In this document: one piece after another, positions 34,966 through 45,451 of the stretch
Numbering within the stretch: the first letter of the stretch is position 1
Layout of the letters: every line of letters starts with the position of its first letter
Assembly (NCBI RefSeq): GCF_033343995.1
Contig: NZ_CP137573.1
Coordinates: 2,327,001 to 2,391,000, forward strand
Origin: Streptomyces sp. HUAS YS2
GTDB lineage: Bacteria > Actinomycetota > Actinomycetes > Streptomycetales > Streptomycetaceae
Reading direction: 5' to 3'
DNA length: 64,000 bases
Translations under genes and position numbers: made by a program
Notes under the pieces: generated by a model
Seen by the model: only the letters and a program-made list of their open reading frames with translations
What the model was told of the DNA's origin: nothing
Database searches by the model: none

Positions 34966-36024
34966 CTAGGCCGCGGGCTCGCGCCCGCCCTCGGCCTCGC
35001 TGTCGCCCTCGCCCAGCAGCACCACCTCGGCCGCGTCGAAGGTGACGCCCACGCTCGTGCCCTCCTCCGGGGCGTCGCGGAGGGCCAACTCGGCCTCCAG
35101 TGGAGGGCCTTCCGCCGGGCGGAGGTGGACGGCCACGTGGTGGCCGCGGAAGGTGCGGGTTCCCACCGTGCACGGGAGGCCCTCGTCGGGGGCGACCAGG
35201 CGGACGCCCGTCGGGCGGACCAGCAGGAGGCCGGGGCCCTCCGCCGAGCCGGGCGGGACGGGGATCTTGCCCCAGGGGGTGTCCGCCGCGTCGCCGGTGA
35301 CCGTCGCCGGGACCACGTTGTCGAAGCCGAGGAAGCGGGCGACGAACTCCGAGGCCGGTCGCTGCCAGACCTCGAGCGGCGTACCCGTCTGGGCGATCCG
35401 GCCGTCCCGCATCACCACCACCCGGTCGGCCAGGGCGAACGCCTCGCCCTGGTCGTGCGTGACCGCGAGGACCGTCGTGCCCAACCGGCCGAACAGTTCC
35501 CGCAGTTCGACGACGAGCCGCTCCCGCAGCCCCCGGTCGAGCTGCCCCAGCGGCTCGTCCAGCATCAGCAGCCGGGGCCGCGGCGCGAGCGCCCGGGCCA
35601 GCGCGACCCGCTGCTGCTCGCCGCCGGACAGCTCGGCGACCGCCCGCCGCTCCGCGCCCGGCAGTCCGACCAGGTCCAGCAACTCCCCGACACGGGCGGC
35701 CTGTTCAGCCCGGCCCGCGCCGTGCATGCGCAGCCCGAACGCGACGTTCCCCGCCACGTCCCGCTGCGGGAACAGCTGGTGGTCCTGGAACATCAGCCCG
35801 ACCCCACGCTGGTGCACCGGCACCCCGTGCTGGTCCGCGCCGCCGAGCAGCACCCGGCCGCCGTCCAGTGCCTGCAGCCCCGCGACGGCGCGCAGCAGCG
35901 TCGACTTGCCGCTGCCGCTCGGCCCGAGCACACAGACGATCTCGTGCTCGGCGACCGCCAGGTCCACCGCGTCGAGCGCGGCGCGCGCCCCGAACCGTAC
36001 CGTCGCGCCGTCCAGCCTCAGCAT
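34966..36024 (-). CDS. Thiamine ABC transporter ATP-binding protein
   Basis: A 352-residue ABC ATPase: Walker A GPSGSGKST, signature LSGGEQQRVALARAL, Walker B LLMLDEPLGQLD, switch His in AVTHDQGEA, and a C-terminal TOBE-like region. The ATG overlaps the permease stop by one base (TGATG). It is the last gene of an operon with a thiamine-type binding protein and fused permease under a TPP riboswitch, so it energises thiamine (or thiamine phosphate) uptake. Alone it would look like a general Fe3+/polyamine ATPase. Confidence 0.85.
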   Translation of the reverse strand: MLRLDGATVRFGARAALDAVDLAVAEHEIVCVLGPSGSGKSTLLRAVAGLQALDGGRVLLGGADQHGVPVHQRGVGLMFQDHQLFPQRDVAGNVAFGLRMHGAGRAEQAARVGELLDLVGLPGAERRAVAELSGGEQQRVALARALAPRPRLLMLDEPLGQLDRGLRERLVVELRELFGRLGTTVLAVTHDQGEAFALADRVVVMRDGRIAQTGTPLEVWQRPASEFVARFLGFDNVVPATVTGDAADTPWGKIPVPPGSAEGPGLLLVRPTGVRLVAPDEGLPCTVGTRTFRGHHVAVHLRPAEGPPLEAELALRDAPEEGTSVGVTFDAAEVVLLGEGDSEAEGGREPAA

Positions 36025-37721
36025 CAGAACTCCCCGGAGGTCCGCTCGGTGCGCAGCCGTTCGAGCAGCAGCAGGGCCGCCGCGCACACCGCCATCAGAA
36101 TCGTCGAAAGGGCCATCGCCTGCCCGTAGTTCAGCTCCCCGGGCCGGCCGAGCAGCCGCGCCACCGCGACCGGCAGGGTGGGGTTGTCGGGCCGGGCGAT
36201 GAACACCGTCGCCCCGAACTCGCCGAGCGACACCGCGAACGCGAACCCGGCCGCGATCAGCAGCGCCCGCCACACCATCGGCAGGTCCACCTCCCGCCAG
36301 GCCTTCAGCGGCGACGCGCCCAGCACCGCCGCCGCCTCCCGCAGCCGCGCGTCGACCGCCCGCAGCACCGGCAGCATCGTCCGTACGACGAACGGCACAC
36401 CGACCAGCGCCTGCGCGAGCGGCACCAGGATCCAGGAGGCCCGCAGGTCGAGCGGCGGCTCGTCGAGCGTGATCAGGAACCCGAAGCCGACGGTCACCGC
36501 CGAGACCCCGAGCGGCAGCATCAGCAGCGCGTCGAACCCGCGTACAAGACGCCCGGCCCGCCGCGTCAGCGCCGCCGCGGCGAGTCCGCCGATCAGCAGC
36601 GCGACGGCGGTGGCGACGAGCGCGTACTCCAGCGAGTTGCCGATCGCCTCCATCGGCGGCACGAGGAACGTGCCGCCCTCGTCGACCGACCCGAGCGCCC
36701 GGTAGTAGTCGAGCCCGTACCCGTCCGGCGTGGAGAAGGACCGCTCCACGAGCACCCCGAGCGGCAGCAGGATCAGCAGCGTCACCGACAGCAGCACGCC
36801 GCCGAGCAGCGCCCACTGGCCGGTGCCGCGCGGCCGGCGCGCGGTGAGCTCCGCCGGGACGAGCTTCAGCGCGCTCTCCCGCTTCCGTACCGTCCGGGCG
36901 TGCACGGCGAGGATCGCGCCGACGGCCGCGAACTGCACCAGCGTCAGCACCGCCGCCGTCGGCAGGTCCAGCAGCCGGGCGGTCTGCCGGTAGATCTCCG
37001 CCTCCATCGTCGAGTACGCGGATCCGCCGAGGACCTGCACGACGCCGAAGGAGGTGAACGTGAACAGGAAGACCATCAGCGCGGCCGAGGCGACCGACGG
37101 CGCGAGCGCCGGCAGCGTCACCCGGCGCCACGCCTGCCACCGCGAGGCGCCGAGCACCCGCGCGGCCTCCTCCTGCCGCGGATCGAGCTGCGCCCACAGC
37201 CCGCCGACGGTCCGAACGACGACCGCGTAGTTGAAGAACATGTGCGCGAGCAGGATCGCCCACACCGACGTGTCGAGCCGTACGCCCCACAGCTCGTCGA
37301 ACAGCCCGCCGCGCCCGACCAGCGCCAGGAACGCCGTGCCGACCATGACCGTGGGCAGCACGAACGGGACCGTGACGACCGCCCGCAGCACCGCCTTGCC
37401 GGGGAAGGCGAAGCGCGCGAAGACGTACGCGCCGGGCAGCGCGACCAGCAGGGTGAGCGCCGTGGACGCGGCCGCCTGCCAGACCGTGAACCACAGCACG
37501 TCGAGGATGTCCGGCCGGCTCAGCGTCTCGCCGATCCGGCCGAACTGCCAGGCGCCGTCGTCGGTCCGCACGCCGCGGCCCACGATCGACACGACGGGCC
37601 AGGCGAAGAAGACGGCGAAGAACGCGACGGGCAGGGCCATCAGCCCCAGCCGCGCCGCGCTCCCCCGGAGGTCCCGGCGCCCGACTACTTCAGGACGAGC
37701 GACGACCACGTCTGGATCCAC
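36024..37721 (-). CDS. thiP: Thiamine ABC transporter permease (fused, ThiP-like)
   Basis: A 565-residue protein with two copies of the importer membrane domain, as in ThiP: EAA loops EEAARVLGASRWQAW in the first half and REAAAVLGASPLKAW in the second, about twelve helices in total. The start at 37721 lies 37 bp inside the binding-protein gene, so translation is coupled. One polypeptide forms the whole channel. The riboswitch upstream of the operon supports thiamine as substrate. Confidence 0.86.
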   Translation of the reverse strand: MDPDVVVARPEVVGRRDLRGSAARLGLMALPVAFFAVFFAWPVVSIVGRGVRTDDGAWQFGRIGETLSRPDILDVLWFTVWQAAASTALTLLVALPGAYVFARFAFPGKAVLRAVVTVPFVLPTVMVGTAFLALVGRGGLFDELWGVRLDTSVWAILLAHMFFNYAVVVRTVGGLWAQLDPRQEEAARVLGASRWQAWRRVTLPALAPSVASAALMVFLFTFTSFGVVQVLGGSAYSTMEAEIYRQTARLLDLPTAAVLTLVQFAAVGAILAVHARTVRKRESALKLVPAELTARRPRGTGQWALLGGVLLSVTLLILLPLGVLVERSFSTPDGYGLDYYRALGSVDEGGTFLVPPMEAIGNSLEYALVATAVALLIGGLAAAALTRRAGRLVRGFDALLMLPLGVSAVTVGFGFLITLDEPPLDLRASWILVPLAQALVGVPFVVRTMLPVLRAVDARLREAAAVLGASPLKAWREVDLPMVWRALLIAAGFAFAVSLGEFGATVFIARPDNPTLPVAVARLLGRPGELNYGQAMALSTILMAVCAAALLLLERLRTERTSGEF

Positions 37722-38773
37722 TGCTCACGCTTCTCGGTGATCTTCTCCGGCGCCATGGTCTGCGGCTTCGCGATCACCTCGCCGTGCTTCGTGAACAGCT
37801 CCGGCAGCGCCGCGTCCTTCACCACCGGGTTCACGAACATCTGCAGCGGCATGTCCTCCTGGAACTTCTTCGAGATCAGGAAGTCGATCAGCGCCTTGCC
37901 GCCCTCGGGGTTCTTCGCCCCGTTCAGCAGGCCCGCGAACTCGGTCTGCCGGAAGCAGGTGCCGGTGGAGACGCCGGTCGGGGCCTCCTTCAGCTGCGGC
38001 TCGGAGTACAGCACCTCGACCGGCGGGCTGGAGGCGTACGAGACGACCAGCGGCCGGTCGCCCTTGGCCTTCTTGCCGCCCGCGGAGCCGGAGAACTCCT
38101 GGTTGTAGGCCAGCTCCCAGCTGTCGACGGTCTTGACGCCGTTGTCCTTCAGCTTCTTCCAGTACGCCTGCCAGCCGTCGTCGCCGTACTGGGCGGCGGT
38201 GCCGAGCAGGAAGCCGAGGCCCGGGGAGGACCGCTCGGGGTTCTCCACCACGAGCAGGTCCTTGTAGGCCGGCTTCGCCAGGTCGTCGAAGGTCTGCGGC
38301 GGGGCGAGCTTCTTGTCCGCGAAGTACTTCTTGTCGTAGTTGACGCAGATGTCGCCGGAGTCGATCGGGGTGACCCGGTGCTTGGCCTTGTCGAGCTGCA
38401 GCTCGGCGGGAATCCGGTCCAGGCCCTTCGCCTCGTACGGCTCGAACAGGCCGTTGTCGAGGCCGCGGGAGAGCAGGGTGTTGTCGATGCCGAAGAACAC
38501 GTCGCCCTGCGGGGAGCCCTTGGTGAGGATCTCCTTGTTGACGGCCTCGCCGGCGTCGCCGCTCTTGAGGACCTTGACCGTGTAGCCGGTCTGCTCGGTG
38601 AACTCCGCCAGCACCTCCTTGGAGGCGTTGAAGGAGTCGTGGCTGACGAGGGTGACGGTCTTGGACTTCGTGCCCTCGCCGGCGGTGTCGGCCTTGTCGC
38701 TGCCGCACGCGGCCAGCGTCGTGACGCCGAGCGCCGCGACGAGCGCGACGGCGGCGGCCTTCTTGGTGCTCAC
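37685..38773 (-). CDS. Thiamine-binding lipoprotein of the ABC transporter
   Basis: A 362-residue solute-binding protein with a signal peptide and lipobox (LGVTTLAACGS). The mature part fits TbpA/ThiB: VTLVSHDSFNASKEVL, FFGIDNTLLSRG and VVSYASSPPVEVLY. The GTG start at 38773 is set by AGGAGG five bases upstream; that ribosome-binding site lies in a hairpin (38780-38799), and the leader holds a TPP riboswitch. It is the first gene of the thiamine uptake operon. Confidence 0.9.
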   Translation of the reverse strand: MSTKKAAAVALVAALGVTTLAACGSDKADTAGEGTKSKTVTLVSHDSFNASKEVLAEFTEQTGYTVKVLKSGDAGEAVNKEILTKGSPQGDVFFGIDNTLLSRGLDNGLFEPYEAKGLDRIPAELQLDKAKHRVTPIDSGDICVNYDKKYFADKKLAPPQTFDDLAKPAYKDLLVVENPERSSPGLGFLLGTAAQYGDDGWQAYWKKLKDNGVKTVDSWELAYNQEFSGSAGGKKAKGDRPLVVSYASSPPVEVLYSEPQLKEAPTGVSTGTCFRQTEFAGLLNGAKNPEGGKALIDFLISKKFQEDMPLQMFVNPVVKDAALPELFTKHGEVIAKPQTMAPEKITEKREQWIQTWSSLVLK

Positions 38774-38779
38774 TGATTC

Positions 38780-38799
38780 CTCCTGGGTATGACCAGGAG
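38780..38799 (-). promoter_or_regulatory. Ribosome-binding-site hairpin of the thiamine operon
   Basis: In the mRNA, CTCCTGG-tcatac-CCAGGAG forms a perfect 7-bp stem whose 3' arm contains most of the AGGAGG ribosome-binding site. This is the expected translational off-switch for the TPP riboswitch upstream. A second 11-bp stem, GCCCTGCCCGC/GCGGGCAGGGC (38808-38818 with 38846-38856), lies between it and the aptamer. Confidence 0.7.
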
Positions 38800-38875
38800 A
38801 AGACGCGGCCCTGCCCGCGGCCGGGGACGTGCGGATCCACCGGCTGCGGGCAGGGCGCAACAGCTCGAGTAACGA

Positions 38876-38985
38876 CCGAACTTCCTACCCAGAATGACCT
38901 GGGCGAGGTTCAGAGGGTCTGCGGCCGCTGTGCCTGTTCAACAGCGTGTTACCGCACTCTCAGCGCTGTGGCGCTCCCCTGTCGG
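38876..38985 (-). ncRNA. TPP riboswitch (THI element)
   Basis: On the minus strand the conserved TPP aptamer blocks are present in order: CAGGGGAGC, then GCTGAGAGTGCGG, then ACCCTCTGAACCT, then a GGTCATTCTGGGTAGGAAG end. CCGA (38985-38982) and TCGG (38879-38876) can form the closing stem. It lies about 100 bases upstream of the binding-protein start and should switch the thiamine operon off when thiamine pyrophosphate is plentiful. Confidence 0.92.
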
Positions 38986-39010
38986 AATATGCAGATGTAC
39001 GAGGCCCAGA

Positions 39011-40117
39011 CTACCGTTCGGCCGCGGCGAGCTGTCCGCAGGCTCCATCGATCTCCTGGCCACGGGTGTCCCGGACGGTCACCGGCACGCCGTGCGCGGC
39101 GATCGCCTCGACGAACGCCTTCTCGTCCTCGGGACGGGAGGCGGTCCACTTCGAGCCGGGCGTCGGGTTCAGCGGGATGAGGTTGACGTGCACCCGCCTG
39201 CCCTTGAGCAGCCGGCCGAGCAGGTCGCCCCGCCAGGCCTGGTCGTTGATGTCCCGGATCAGGGCGTACTCGATGGAGATCCGGCGGCCGGACTTCTCCG
39301 CGTACTCCCAGGCCGCGTCGAGGACCTCGCGGACCTTCCAGCGGGTGTTCACCGGCACGAGGGTGTCGCGCAGCTCGTCGTCGGGCGCGTGCAGCGAGAC
39401 GGCGAGCCGGCACTTGAAGCCCTCGTCGGCGAAGCGCAGCATCGCCGGGACGAGACCGACCGTGGACACGGTGATCCCGCGCTGCGACAGGCCGAGGCCG
39501 TCCGGCTCGGGGTCGGTCAGCCGGCGGATCGCGCCGACGACCCGCTTGTAGTTGGCGAGCGGCTCGCCCATGCCCATGAAGACGATGTTGGAGAGCCGGG
39601 CCGGGCCCCCGGGAACCTCGCCGTCACGCAGCGCGCGCATGCCGTCGACGATCTGGTGCACGATCTCGGCCGTCGACAGGTTCCGGTCGAGCCCGGCCTG
39701 CCCGGTGGCGCAGAACGGGCAGTTCATCCCGCAGCCGGCCTGCGAGGAGATGCACATGGTGACCCGGTCCGGGTACCGCATGAGCACCGACTCGACGAGC
39801 GTGCCGTCGTGCAGCCGCCACAGCGTCTTGCGGGTGGTGTCGTCGTCGCACGAGATGTGCCGGACGACGGACATCAGGTCGGGCAGCAGCTCCCCGGCGA
39901 GCTTCTCGCGGGAGGCGGCGGGGATGTCGGTCCACTCGACGGGGTCGTGCGCGTACCGCGCGAAGTAGTGCGTGGACAGCTGCTTGGCGCGGAACGGCTT
40001 CTCGCCGATCGCGGCGACGGCCTCCTTGCGCTCGGCGGGCGTGAGGTCGGCGAGGTGCCGCGGCGGCTTCTTGGCTCCGCGGGGGGCGACGAAAGTGAGT
40101 TCTCCGGGCTTGGGCAT
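39011..40117 (-). CDS. rlmN: 23S rRNA (adenine-2503-C2)-methyltransferase RlmN
   Basis: A 368-residue radical-SAM enzyme. The iron-sulfur cluster cysteines appear as C-x3-C-x2-C in [13 protein letters not shown]; the N-terminal RlmN region includes [14 protein letters not shown], and the C-terminal CGQLA holds the resolving cysteine needed for catalysis. GMGEPLANY is a family signature. It methylates A2503 of 23S rRNA and some tRNAs. Its stop lies just upstream of the TPP riboswitch on the same strand. Confidence 0.94.
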   Translation of the reverse strand: MPKPGELTFVAPRGAKKPPRHLADLTPAERKEAVAAIGEKPFRAKQLSTHYFARYAHDPVEWTDIPAASREKLAGELLPDLMSVVRHISCDDDTTRKTLWRLHDGTLVESVLMRYPDRVTMCISSQAGCGMNCPFCATGQAGLDRNLSTAEIVHQIVDGMRALRDGEVPGGPARLSNIVFMGMGEPLANYKRVVGAIRRLTDPEPDGLGLSQRGITVSTVGLVPAMLRFADEGFKCRLAVSLHAPDDELRDTLVPVNTRWKVREVLDAAWEYAEKSGRRISIEYALIRDINDQAWRGDLLGRLLKGRRVHVNLIPLNPTPGSKWTASRPEDEKAFVEAIAAHGVPVTVRDTRGQEIDGACGQLAAAER

Positions 40118-40187
40118 GGTCCCCCCAGTGTCGCAGACGCGGGCGGATGTCCCCGATCCGAAGACCGTCGGGCGGCCGGGGGCGCCG

Positions 40188-41804
40188 TCACGAACCCGGC
40201 GAGCCGGGTTGGGTACGGGGGATGCGGCCGGTGAAGAAGAGGGCGACGACGGAGCAGAGAGCGAGGATCGCCAGGGCCGCCTGGAGGCCGTCGAGGCGGG
40301 CGGCGTCGTTCGCGTCCAGGGCGGCCGCGGCCACGTCCGGGGCGACGCCCGCGTCCTCCAGGGCGGTCTCGAGCTGGGCGTCCGAGAGGAAGGGCACGCC
40401 GCTCGCCAGTTCGACGTTGGCCTGGTTCGCGACCTCCGCCGGGATCGCCGGGTTCTGCTCGATGCTGCTCAGGAAGGACGAGGTCAGCGCGGCGATCAGG
40501 AGCGATCCGGCGAGCGCCGTACCGATCGACGCCCCGAGGTTCGTGACGGCGTTCTGGATGCCGCCGACCTCCGCGCTCCGCTCGTCCGGCAGCGCGGACA
40601 CCGTGACCGACCCCAGCTGGGACGCCAGCGCCCCCATGCCGAGCCCGATCAGCAGCAGCGGGACGGTGACGACCTCCGCCCCGGCGTCGGCGTCGAGCGC
40701 GGCCATGAGGACCACCGCGCCCGCGAGCAGCGCGAGCACTCCGAGCCGTACCACCCGGCGGGGCGAGATGTCCGGCAGGAAGCGCGGGATCAGCGTCGCC
40801 GCCGCGAGCAGCGTCAGCGAGAGCGGCAGGATCCGCACACCGGTCGCCAGTGCGGACAGCCCGAGGGCGACGGACAGGAAGAGCGGAACGACGAAGAAGA
40901 CGCCCATCTGGATCAGGTACTGGAAGAAGAACATCGTCAGACCGCCGGTGAGCTGCCTGTTCTCCAGCATGGACGGGTCGACGAGCGGCTCCCCGCCGCG
41001 CTTCACGACGCGGGACTCCCAGCGGAGGAAGAGCCAGATCAGCATCAGCCCCACCAGCATCATCCAGACGACCACGGACACGCCCAGCCAGGCCGGCGCG
41101 TCGGGCTTCGGCCGGAACCAGCCCCATTCGTCGGTGCGGAGCACGCCGTAGACGAAGATCCCGAGACCGGCGGCGGACAGCACCGCGCCGAGCAGGTCGA
41201 TGCGCGGGTGTTCCTCGGCCTCCGGGTCGGCGAGGCGACGGGCGAACACGAGGATGACCAGCACCACCAGGACCTCCCCGGCGAAGACCCAGCGCCAGGA
41301 GAAGTACGTCGTGGCGATGCCGCCGATCAGCGGCCCGAGGCCGATCGCCACGGCGCCCGCGGCCGCCACGATCCCGTACGCGGCGGCGCGGCGCTCGACG
41401 GGGAAGTTGCCGGCCACCAGCGCCACGATCGCGGGCATGATCAGCGCCGCGCCGATGCCTTCGAGGAACGACCAGCCGAGCAGCAGGACGGAAAGGTTCG
41501 GGGCCAGCGCGGTGGTGAGGGAGCCGCAGCCGTAGATCACGCAGCCGATCATGAAGGCGCGCTTGCGGCCGATCAGTGCCCCGACCTTGCCGCCGGGGAT
41601 CATGAACATCGCCATCACCAGCGTGTAGGCGGTGATGGCGCCCTGGATGCCGGTGACCGTCGTACCCACGTCGTCGGCCACCGTCGCGATCGAGACGTTC
41701 ATGACGGAGCTGTCGAGCGCCATCAGGAACTGCCCCGCGGCCAGCGTCAGCAGGATGGAGGTCGCGCCCGCCCGGCCGCCTGCCGTGTCCGCCTCGGATG
41801 TCAT
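40188..41804 (-). CDS. MFS multidrug exporter (DHA2 family, 14 helices)
   Basis: A 538-residue proton-driven exporter. [20 protein letters not shown] is the opening helix motif of the DHA2 group, and the A/B loop reads [17 protein letters not shown]. Fourteen hydrophobic segments fit EmrB/QacA-type pumps. The ATG at 41804 is preceded by GGGGAGGA. A C-terminal extracellular or cytoplasmic segment (residues 440-510) is rich in Ala and Asp. No regulator gene is next to it; the substrate is unknown. Confidence 0.88.
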   Translation of the reverse strand: MTSEADTAGGRAGATSILLTLAAGQFLMALDSSVMNVSIATVADDVGTTVTGIQGAITAYTLVMAMFMIPGGKVGALIGRKRAFMIGCVIYGCGSLTTALAPNLSVLLLGWSFLEGIGAALIMPAIVALVAGNFPVERRAAAYGIVAAAGAVAIGLGPLIGGIATTYFSWRWVFAGEVLVVLVILVFARRLADPEAEEHPRIDLLGAVLSAAGLGIFVYGVLRTDEWGWFRPKPDAPAWLGVSVVVWMMLVGLMLIWLFLRWESRVVKRGGEPLVDPSMLENRQLTGGLTMFFFQYLIQMGVFFVVPLFLSVALGLSALATGVRILPLSLTLLAAATLIPRFLPDISPRRVVRLGVLALLAGAVVLMAALDADAGAEVVTVPLLLIGLGMGALASQLGSVTVSALPDERSAEVGGIQNAVTNLGASIGTALAGSLLIAALTSSFLSSIEQNPAIPAEVANQANVELASGVPFLSDAQLETALEDAGVAPDVAAAALDANDAARLDGLQAALAILALCSVVALFFTGRIPRTQPGSPGS

Positions 41805-41892
41805 GGTCGCATCCTCCCCATCACCCCGAAGGGGGGTCGGCGACCCGCCACGGACGTCCTCCACTTGGCGGACACGGACGGCCGGGAGACAG

Positions 41893-41930
41893 CGAAGGGC
41901 CCGTCACCCCTCAGGGTGACGGGCCCTTCG
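41893..41930 (-). terminator. Terminator after cdsA
   Basis: A perfect 17-bp stem, CGAAGGGCCCGTCACCC with its complement, and a 4-nt loop, 31 bp past the cdsA stop. It ends the pyrH-frr-cdsA transcript. Confidence 0.85.
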
Positions 41931-41960
41931 CCGACGTGCCGCCGGCGACGTGCCGAAGGA

Positions 41961-42995
41961 TCAGGCCGTGCCGACGAACAGCACCAGCAGCAGCCAGACC
42001 ACCGGCGCCGTCGGCAGCAGCGAGTCCAGCCGGTCCATGATGCCGCCGTGTCCCGGGAGCAGCGTGCCCATGTCCTTGATGCCCAGGTCGCGCTTGATCA
42101 TCGACTCGCCGAGGTCGCCGAGCGTCGCGCTCGCCGCCACCGCCAGGCCGAGCAGCAGGCCCTGCCACCACGTGCCGTCGTCGATCAGGAACTGCATGCA
42201 CAGCGCGCCCGCCGCCATCGCGAAAGTCACCGCGCCGAGCAGACCCTCGCGGGTCTTGCCGGGGCTGATCCTCGGGGCCAGCTTGTGCTTGCCGAACCGC
42301 CAGCCGATCGCGTACGCCCCGGTGTCACTGACCACGGTCAGCAGCAGGAACGTCAGCACCCGCTCCGGCCCGTCGTCGGCGGTGAGCATCAGCGCCACGA
42401 ACGTCGCCAGGAACGGCACGTAGAACGCCGCGAACACGCCCGCCGTGACGTCCTTCAGGTAGCCCTCGGGCGGTTCCGTCATCCGCCAGACGAGCACCGC
42501 GAGCGCGGTGAGCGCCATCGCCACCCACGCGCCCTCGGCTCCGCGGACGTACCCGGCGACGACCATCGCCGCGCCGCCGACCGCGAGCGGGACGAGCGGC
42601 GCCTTGATGCCCTTGCGTTCCTGCAGCCGGGTGGTGAGCTCCCACAGGCCGACCACAACGGCGAGCGCTATCACGCCGACGAACGCGGGCTTCCAGATGA
42701 AGAGCGAGGCGATGATGACGGCACCGAGGCCGACGCCGACCCCTATCGCCGCCCCCAGGTCACGCCCCGCGCTCTTCTTCTGCGGGGGCTGCTGGGGCGG
42801 CGGCGTGGGCATGGGCTCCTGGTCTCCGGCGGCCGGAACGTCGGGCACGATGGGCATGGGCGCAGTCTGCTGTGCCCGGTGCTGATCGTATGCGGGACCC
42901 GCCGGGAGCGGCCCCCCGGGACCCGCCGGGGCGGGCCCCTGGTCGGGTCCCCAGTAGCCGGCGGGGGCCGGGGCTCCCCAGGAAGAGTCGTTCAT
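41961..42995 (-). CDS. cdsA: Phosphatidate cytidylyltransferase
   Basis: A 344-residue membrane enzyme that makes CDP-diacylglycerol from phosphatidic acid and CTP. The CdsA signature is present near the C-terminus (SMIKRDLGIKDMGTLLPGHG and DRLDS). An actinobacterial Pro/Gln-rich cytoplasmic extension of about 80 residues precedes eight or so helices. The start overlaps the frr stop by one base (TGATG). Confidence 0.94.
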   Translation of the reverse strand: MNDSSWGAPAPAGYWGPDQGPAPAGPGGPLPAGPAYDQHRAQQTAPMPIVPDVPAAGDQEPMPTPPPQQPPQKKSAGRDLGAAIGVGVGLGAVIIASLFIWKPAFVGVIALAVVVGLWELTTRLQERKGIKAPLVPLAVGGAAMVVAGYVRGAEGAWVAMALTALAVLVWRMTEPPEGYLKDVTAGVFAAFYVPFLATFVALMLTADDGPERVLTFLLLTVVSDTGAYAIGWRFGKHKLAPRISPGKTREGLLGAVTFAMAAGALCMQFLIDDGTWWQGLLLGLAVAASATLGDLGESMIKRDLGIKDMGTLLPGHGGIMDRLDSLLPTAPVVWLLLVLFVGTA

Positions 42996-43555
42996 CAGAC
43001 CTCGAGCAGCTCGGCTTCCTTGTGCTTGAGCAGCTCGTCCACCTGCGCGACGTACTTCGCGGTGGTGTCGTCGAGCTCCTTCTCGGCGCGGCGGCCCTCG
43101 TCCTCACCGACCTCGCCGTCCTTGACGAGCTTGTCGATGGCCTCCTTGGCCTTGCGGCGCACGGAGCGGATCGAGATCTTCGAGTCCTCGGCCTTGCCCT
43201 TGGCGACCTTGATGTACTCGCGGCGGCGCTCCTCGGTCAGCTCCGGGAACACCACACGGATGATGTTGCCGTCGTTGCTCGGGTTGACGCCGAGGTCGGA
43301 GTCGCGGATCGCCTGCTCGATGTTGCGCAGCGCGCTCTTGTCGAACGGGGTCACCACGGCCATGCGCGGCTCGGGCACCGAGAAGGACGCCAGCTGGTTG
43401 ATGGGCGTGATGGCGCCGTAGTAGTCGGCCACGATCTTGTTGAACATCGCCGGGTGCGCACGGCCGGTGCGGATCGCGGCGAAGTCCTCCTTGGCGACCA
43501 CGACGGCCTTCTCCATCTTCTCCTCGGCCTCGAGGAGGGTCTCTTCGATCACCAC
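42995..43555 (-). CDS. frr: Ribosome recycling factor
   Basis: 186 residues, standard length. The three-helix bundle shows as [39 protein letters not shown] and the C-terminal [23 protein letters not shown] start at 43555 with AGGAG five bases upstream. It splits post-termination ribosomes together with EF-G. The gene lies between pyrH and cdsA as in most actinobacteria. Confidence 0.96.
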   Translation of the reverse strand: MVIEETLLEAEEKMEKAVVVAKEDFAAIRTGRAHPAMFNKIVADYYGAITPINQLASFSVPEPRMAVVTPFDKSALRNIEQAIRDSDLGVNPSNDGNIIRVVFPELTEERRREYIKVAKGKAEDSKISIRSVRRKAKEAIDKLVKDGEVGEDEGRRAEKELDDTTAKYVAQVDELLKHKEAELLEV

Positions 43556-43640
43556 TTGCTCCTGCGTGTCGTAGCGTCTTGTCCTGCACGGTGTACGACC
43601 GGCAGGGCTCTGTCCATCCCCTCGCGGGGCGGTACCGGTT

Positions 43641-44405
43641 TCAGGCCCGGGTGCCCTGGTCGCTCACGAGAGTGCCGATCTTCTCACCCTTCACCGCGCG
43701 GGCGATATTGCCCTCCGCGAGAAGCTCGAAGACGAGGATCGGGAGGTTGTTGTCGCGGCAGAGCGTGATGGCGGTGGCGTCCGCGACCTTGAGGTTGCGG
43801 GAGAGCACCTCGCCGTACTCCAGCGCGTCGAACTTCACCGCGTCCGGGTTGGTCTTCGGGTCGGAGTCGTACACGCCGTCCACGCCGTTCTTGCCCATGA
43901 GCAGGGCCTCGGCGTCGATCTCCAGCGCGCGCTGGGCCGCGGTGGTGTCGGTGGAGAAGTAGGGCATGCCCATACCGGCGCCGAAGATGACCACGCGGCC
44001 CTTCTCCAGGTGGCGCACGGCGCGCAGCGGGATGTACGGCTCCGCGACCTGGCCCATGGTGATGGCGGTCTGGACCCGGGAGTCGATGCCCTCCTTCTCC
44101 AGGAAGTCCTGGAGGGCGAGGCAGTTCATGACGGTGCCGAGCATGCCCATGTAGTCCGAGCGGGCCCGGTCCATGCCGCGGACCTGGAGCTCGGCGCCCC
44201 GGAAGAAGTTGCCACCGCCGATGACGACGGCGATCTCCGCCCCGTCACGGACGACGGCGGCGATCTCGCGCGCGATGGCGTGCACGACGTCGGGGTCGAC
44301 GCCGAGGCCGGTGCCTCCGGAGAATGCCTCGCCGGACAGCTTCAGCATGAAGCGGCCGGCCTTGTTGCCGTGATTGTCGTCGCCCTGTGCGGCGCCCTGG
44401 TTCAT
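43641..44405 (-). CDS. pyrH: UMP kinase
   Basis: A 254-residue member of the amino-acid-kinase fold: [13 protein letters not shown] at the N-terminus, [13 protein letters not shown] for the phosphate-binding loop and the [12 protein letters not shown] segment. It phosphorylates UMP for pyrimidine nucleotide supply. The ATG at 44405 is preceded by GAGGAG. An N-terminal tail of about 15 residues is a usual Streptomyces extension. Confidence 0.95.
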   Translation of the reverse strand: MNQGAAQGDDNHGNKAGRFMLKLSGEAFSGGTGLGVDPDVVHAIAREIAAVVRDGAEIAVVIGGGNFFRGAELQVRGMDRARSDYMGMLGTVMNCLALQDFLEKEGIDSRVQTAITMGQVAEPYIPLRAVRHLEKGRVVIFGAGMGMPYFSTDTTAAQRALEIDAEALLMGKNGVDGVYDSDPKTNPDAVKFDALEYGEVLSRNLKVADATAITLCRDNNLPILVFELLAEGNIARAVKGEKIGTLVSDQGTRA

Positions 44406-44433
44406 GGAGATCTCCTCGTGCACATACGAAGAA

Positions 44434-44473
44434 GGCCATTGCCGGTGGGTCTGGTGTCCCTGCGGCAATGGCC
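44434..44473 (-). terminator. Terminator after tsf
   Basis: An 11-bp stem GGCCATTGCCG/CGGCAATGGCC with an 18-nt loop, between tsf and pyrH. It probably separates the rpsB-tsf and pyrH-frr-cdsA transcripts. Confidence 0.7.
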
Positions 44474-44562
44474 TCCTCGTCAGATCTGCGGTCTCCGGCG
44501 CCTGGGCGGCCGGCGACCGCTGTGGAAACCCTAGCGGGCTCCCGTGTCGATCAAATACCGGC

Positions 44563-45399
44563 TCAGATGCCGACCTTGATGCGCGCGAAGCGCTTCAGGG
44601 TGACACCGGCGTCCTTCAGGACCTGCTCGACGGACTTCTTGTTGTCCAGCGCGTACGGCTGGCCGAGGAGGGTGGCCTCCTTGAAGAAGCCGTTGACGCG
44701 ACCCTCGACGATCTTCGGGAGAGCGGCCTCGGGCTTGCCCTCGGCGCGGGTGGTCTCCTCGGCGACGCGGCGCTCGGACTCGACGACCTCGGCCGGGACG
44801 TCCTCGCGGGACAGGTACTTCGGCGCGAAGGCGGCGATGTGCTGCGCGACGCCCTTGGCGACCTCGGCGTTCGGCTGGTCCAGCTCGACCAGGACACCGA
44901 TCTGCGGCGGCAGGTCGGGCATGGTGCGGTGCATGTAGGCGGTGACGTAGCCGTCGGCGTACTGCGCGAAGCGGTCCAGGACGATCTTCTCGCCGAGGTT
45001 GGCGTTGGCCTCGTCGACGTACGCCTGAACGGTCTTGCCGGGCTCGATCTCGGAGGCGAGCAGCGCCTCGATGTCGGCCGGGGAGGTGGCGGCGACGTGC
45101 GCGGCCAGCGCGTTGGCCACGGCCTGGAACTTGTCACCCTTGGCGACGAAGTCCGTCTCGCACTTCAGCTCGACGATGACGCCGGAGGTGTTGTCGTCGG
45201 CGATGAGGGAGACCACGGCGCCGTTCTCGGCGGAGCGGCCCTCGCGCTTGGCCACACCCTTCTGGCCCTTGATGCGCAGCGCCTCGACGGCCTTGTCGAC
45301 GTTGCCCTCGGCCTCGTCGAGCGCCTTCTTGCAGTCCATCATGCCGGCGCCGGTGAGCTCGCGGAGCTTCTTGACGTCAGCGGCGGTGTAGTTCGCCAT
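44563..45399 (-). CDS. tsf: Elongation factor Ts
   Basis: A 278-residue EF-Ts. The N-terminal UBA-like domain contains [20 protein letters not shown], followed by the core with [15 protein letters not shown], where the TDFVA motif contacts EF-Tu. It is the nucleotide-exchange factor of EF-Tu. The gene follows rpsB, separated by a strong hairpin. Confidence 0.96.
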   Translation of the reverse strand: MANYTAADVKKLRELTGAGMMDCKKALDEAEGNVDKAVEALRIKGQKGVAKREGRSAENGAVVSLIADDNTSGVIVELKCETDFVAKGDKFQAVANALAAHVAATSPADIEALLASEIEPGKTVQAYVDEANANLGEKIVLDRFAQYADGYVTAYMHRTMPDLPPQIGVLVELDQPNAEVAKGVAQHIAAFAPKYLSREDVPAEVVESERRVAEETTRAEGKPEAALPKIVEGRVNGFFKEATLLGQPYALDNKKSVEQVLKDAGVTLKRFARIKVGI

Positions 45400-45451
45400 G
45401 AGTCTGTATTTCTCTCTCGAAGTCTGAAAGATCTACGAAGATCTACGGGTG

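Noticed and set aside
39972..43421. A very long plus-strand open frame (over 1,100 codons) opposite rlmN, the MFS gene, cdsA and frr
   Set aside because: It is an antisense shadow caused by high-GC third positions; its product is low-complexity (Arg/Asp/Gly) and the minus strand holds well-known genes.
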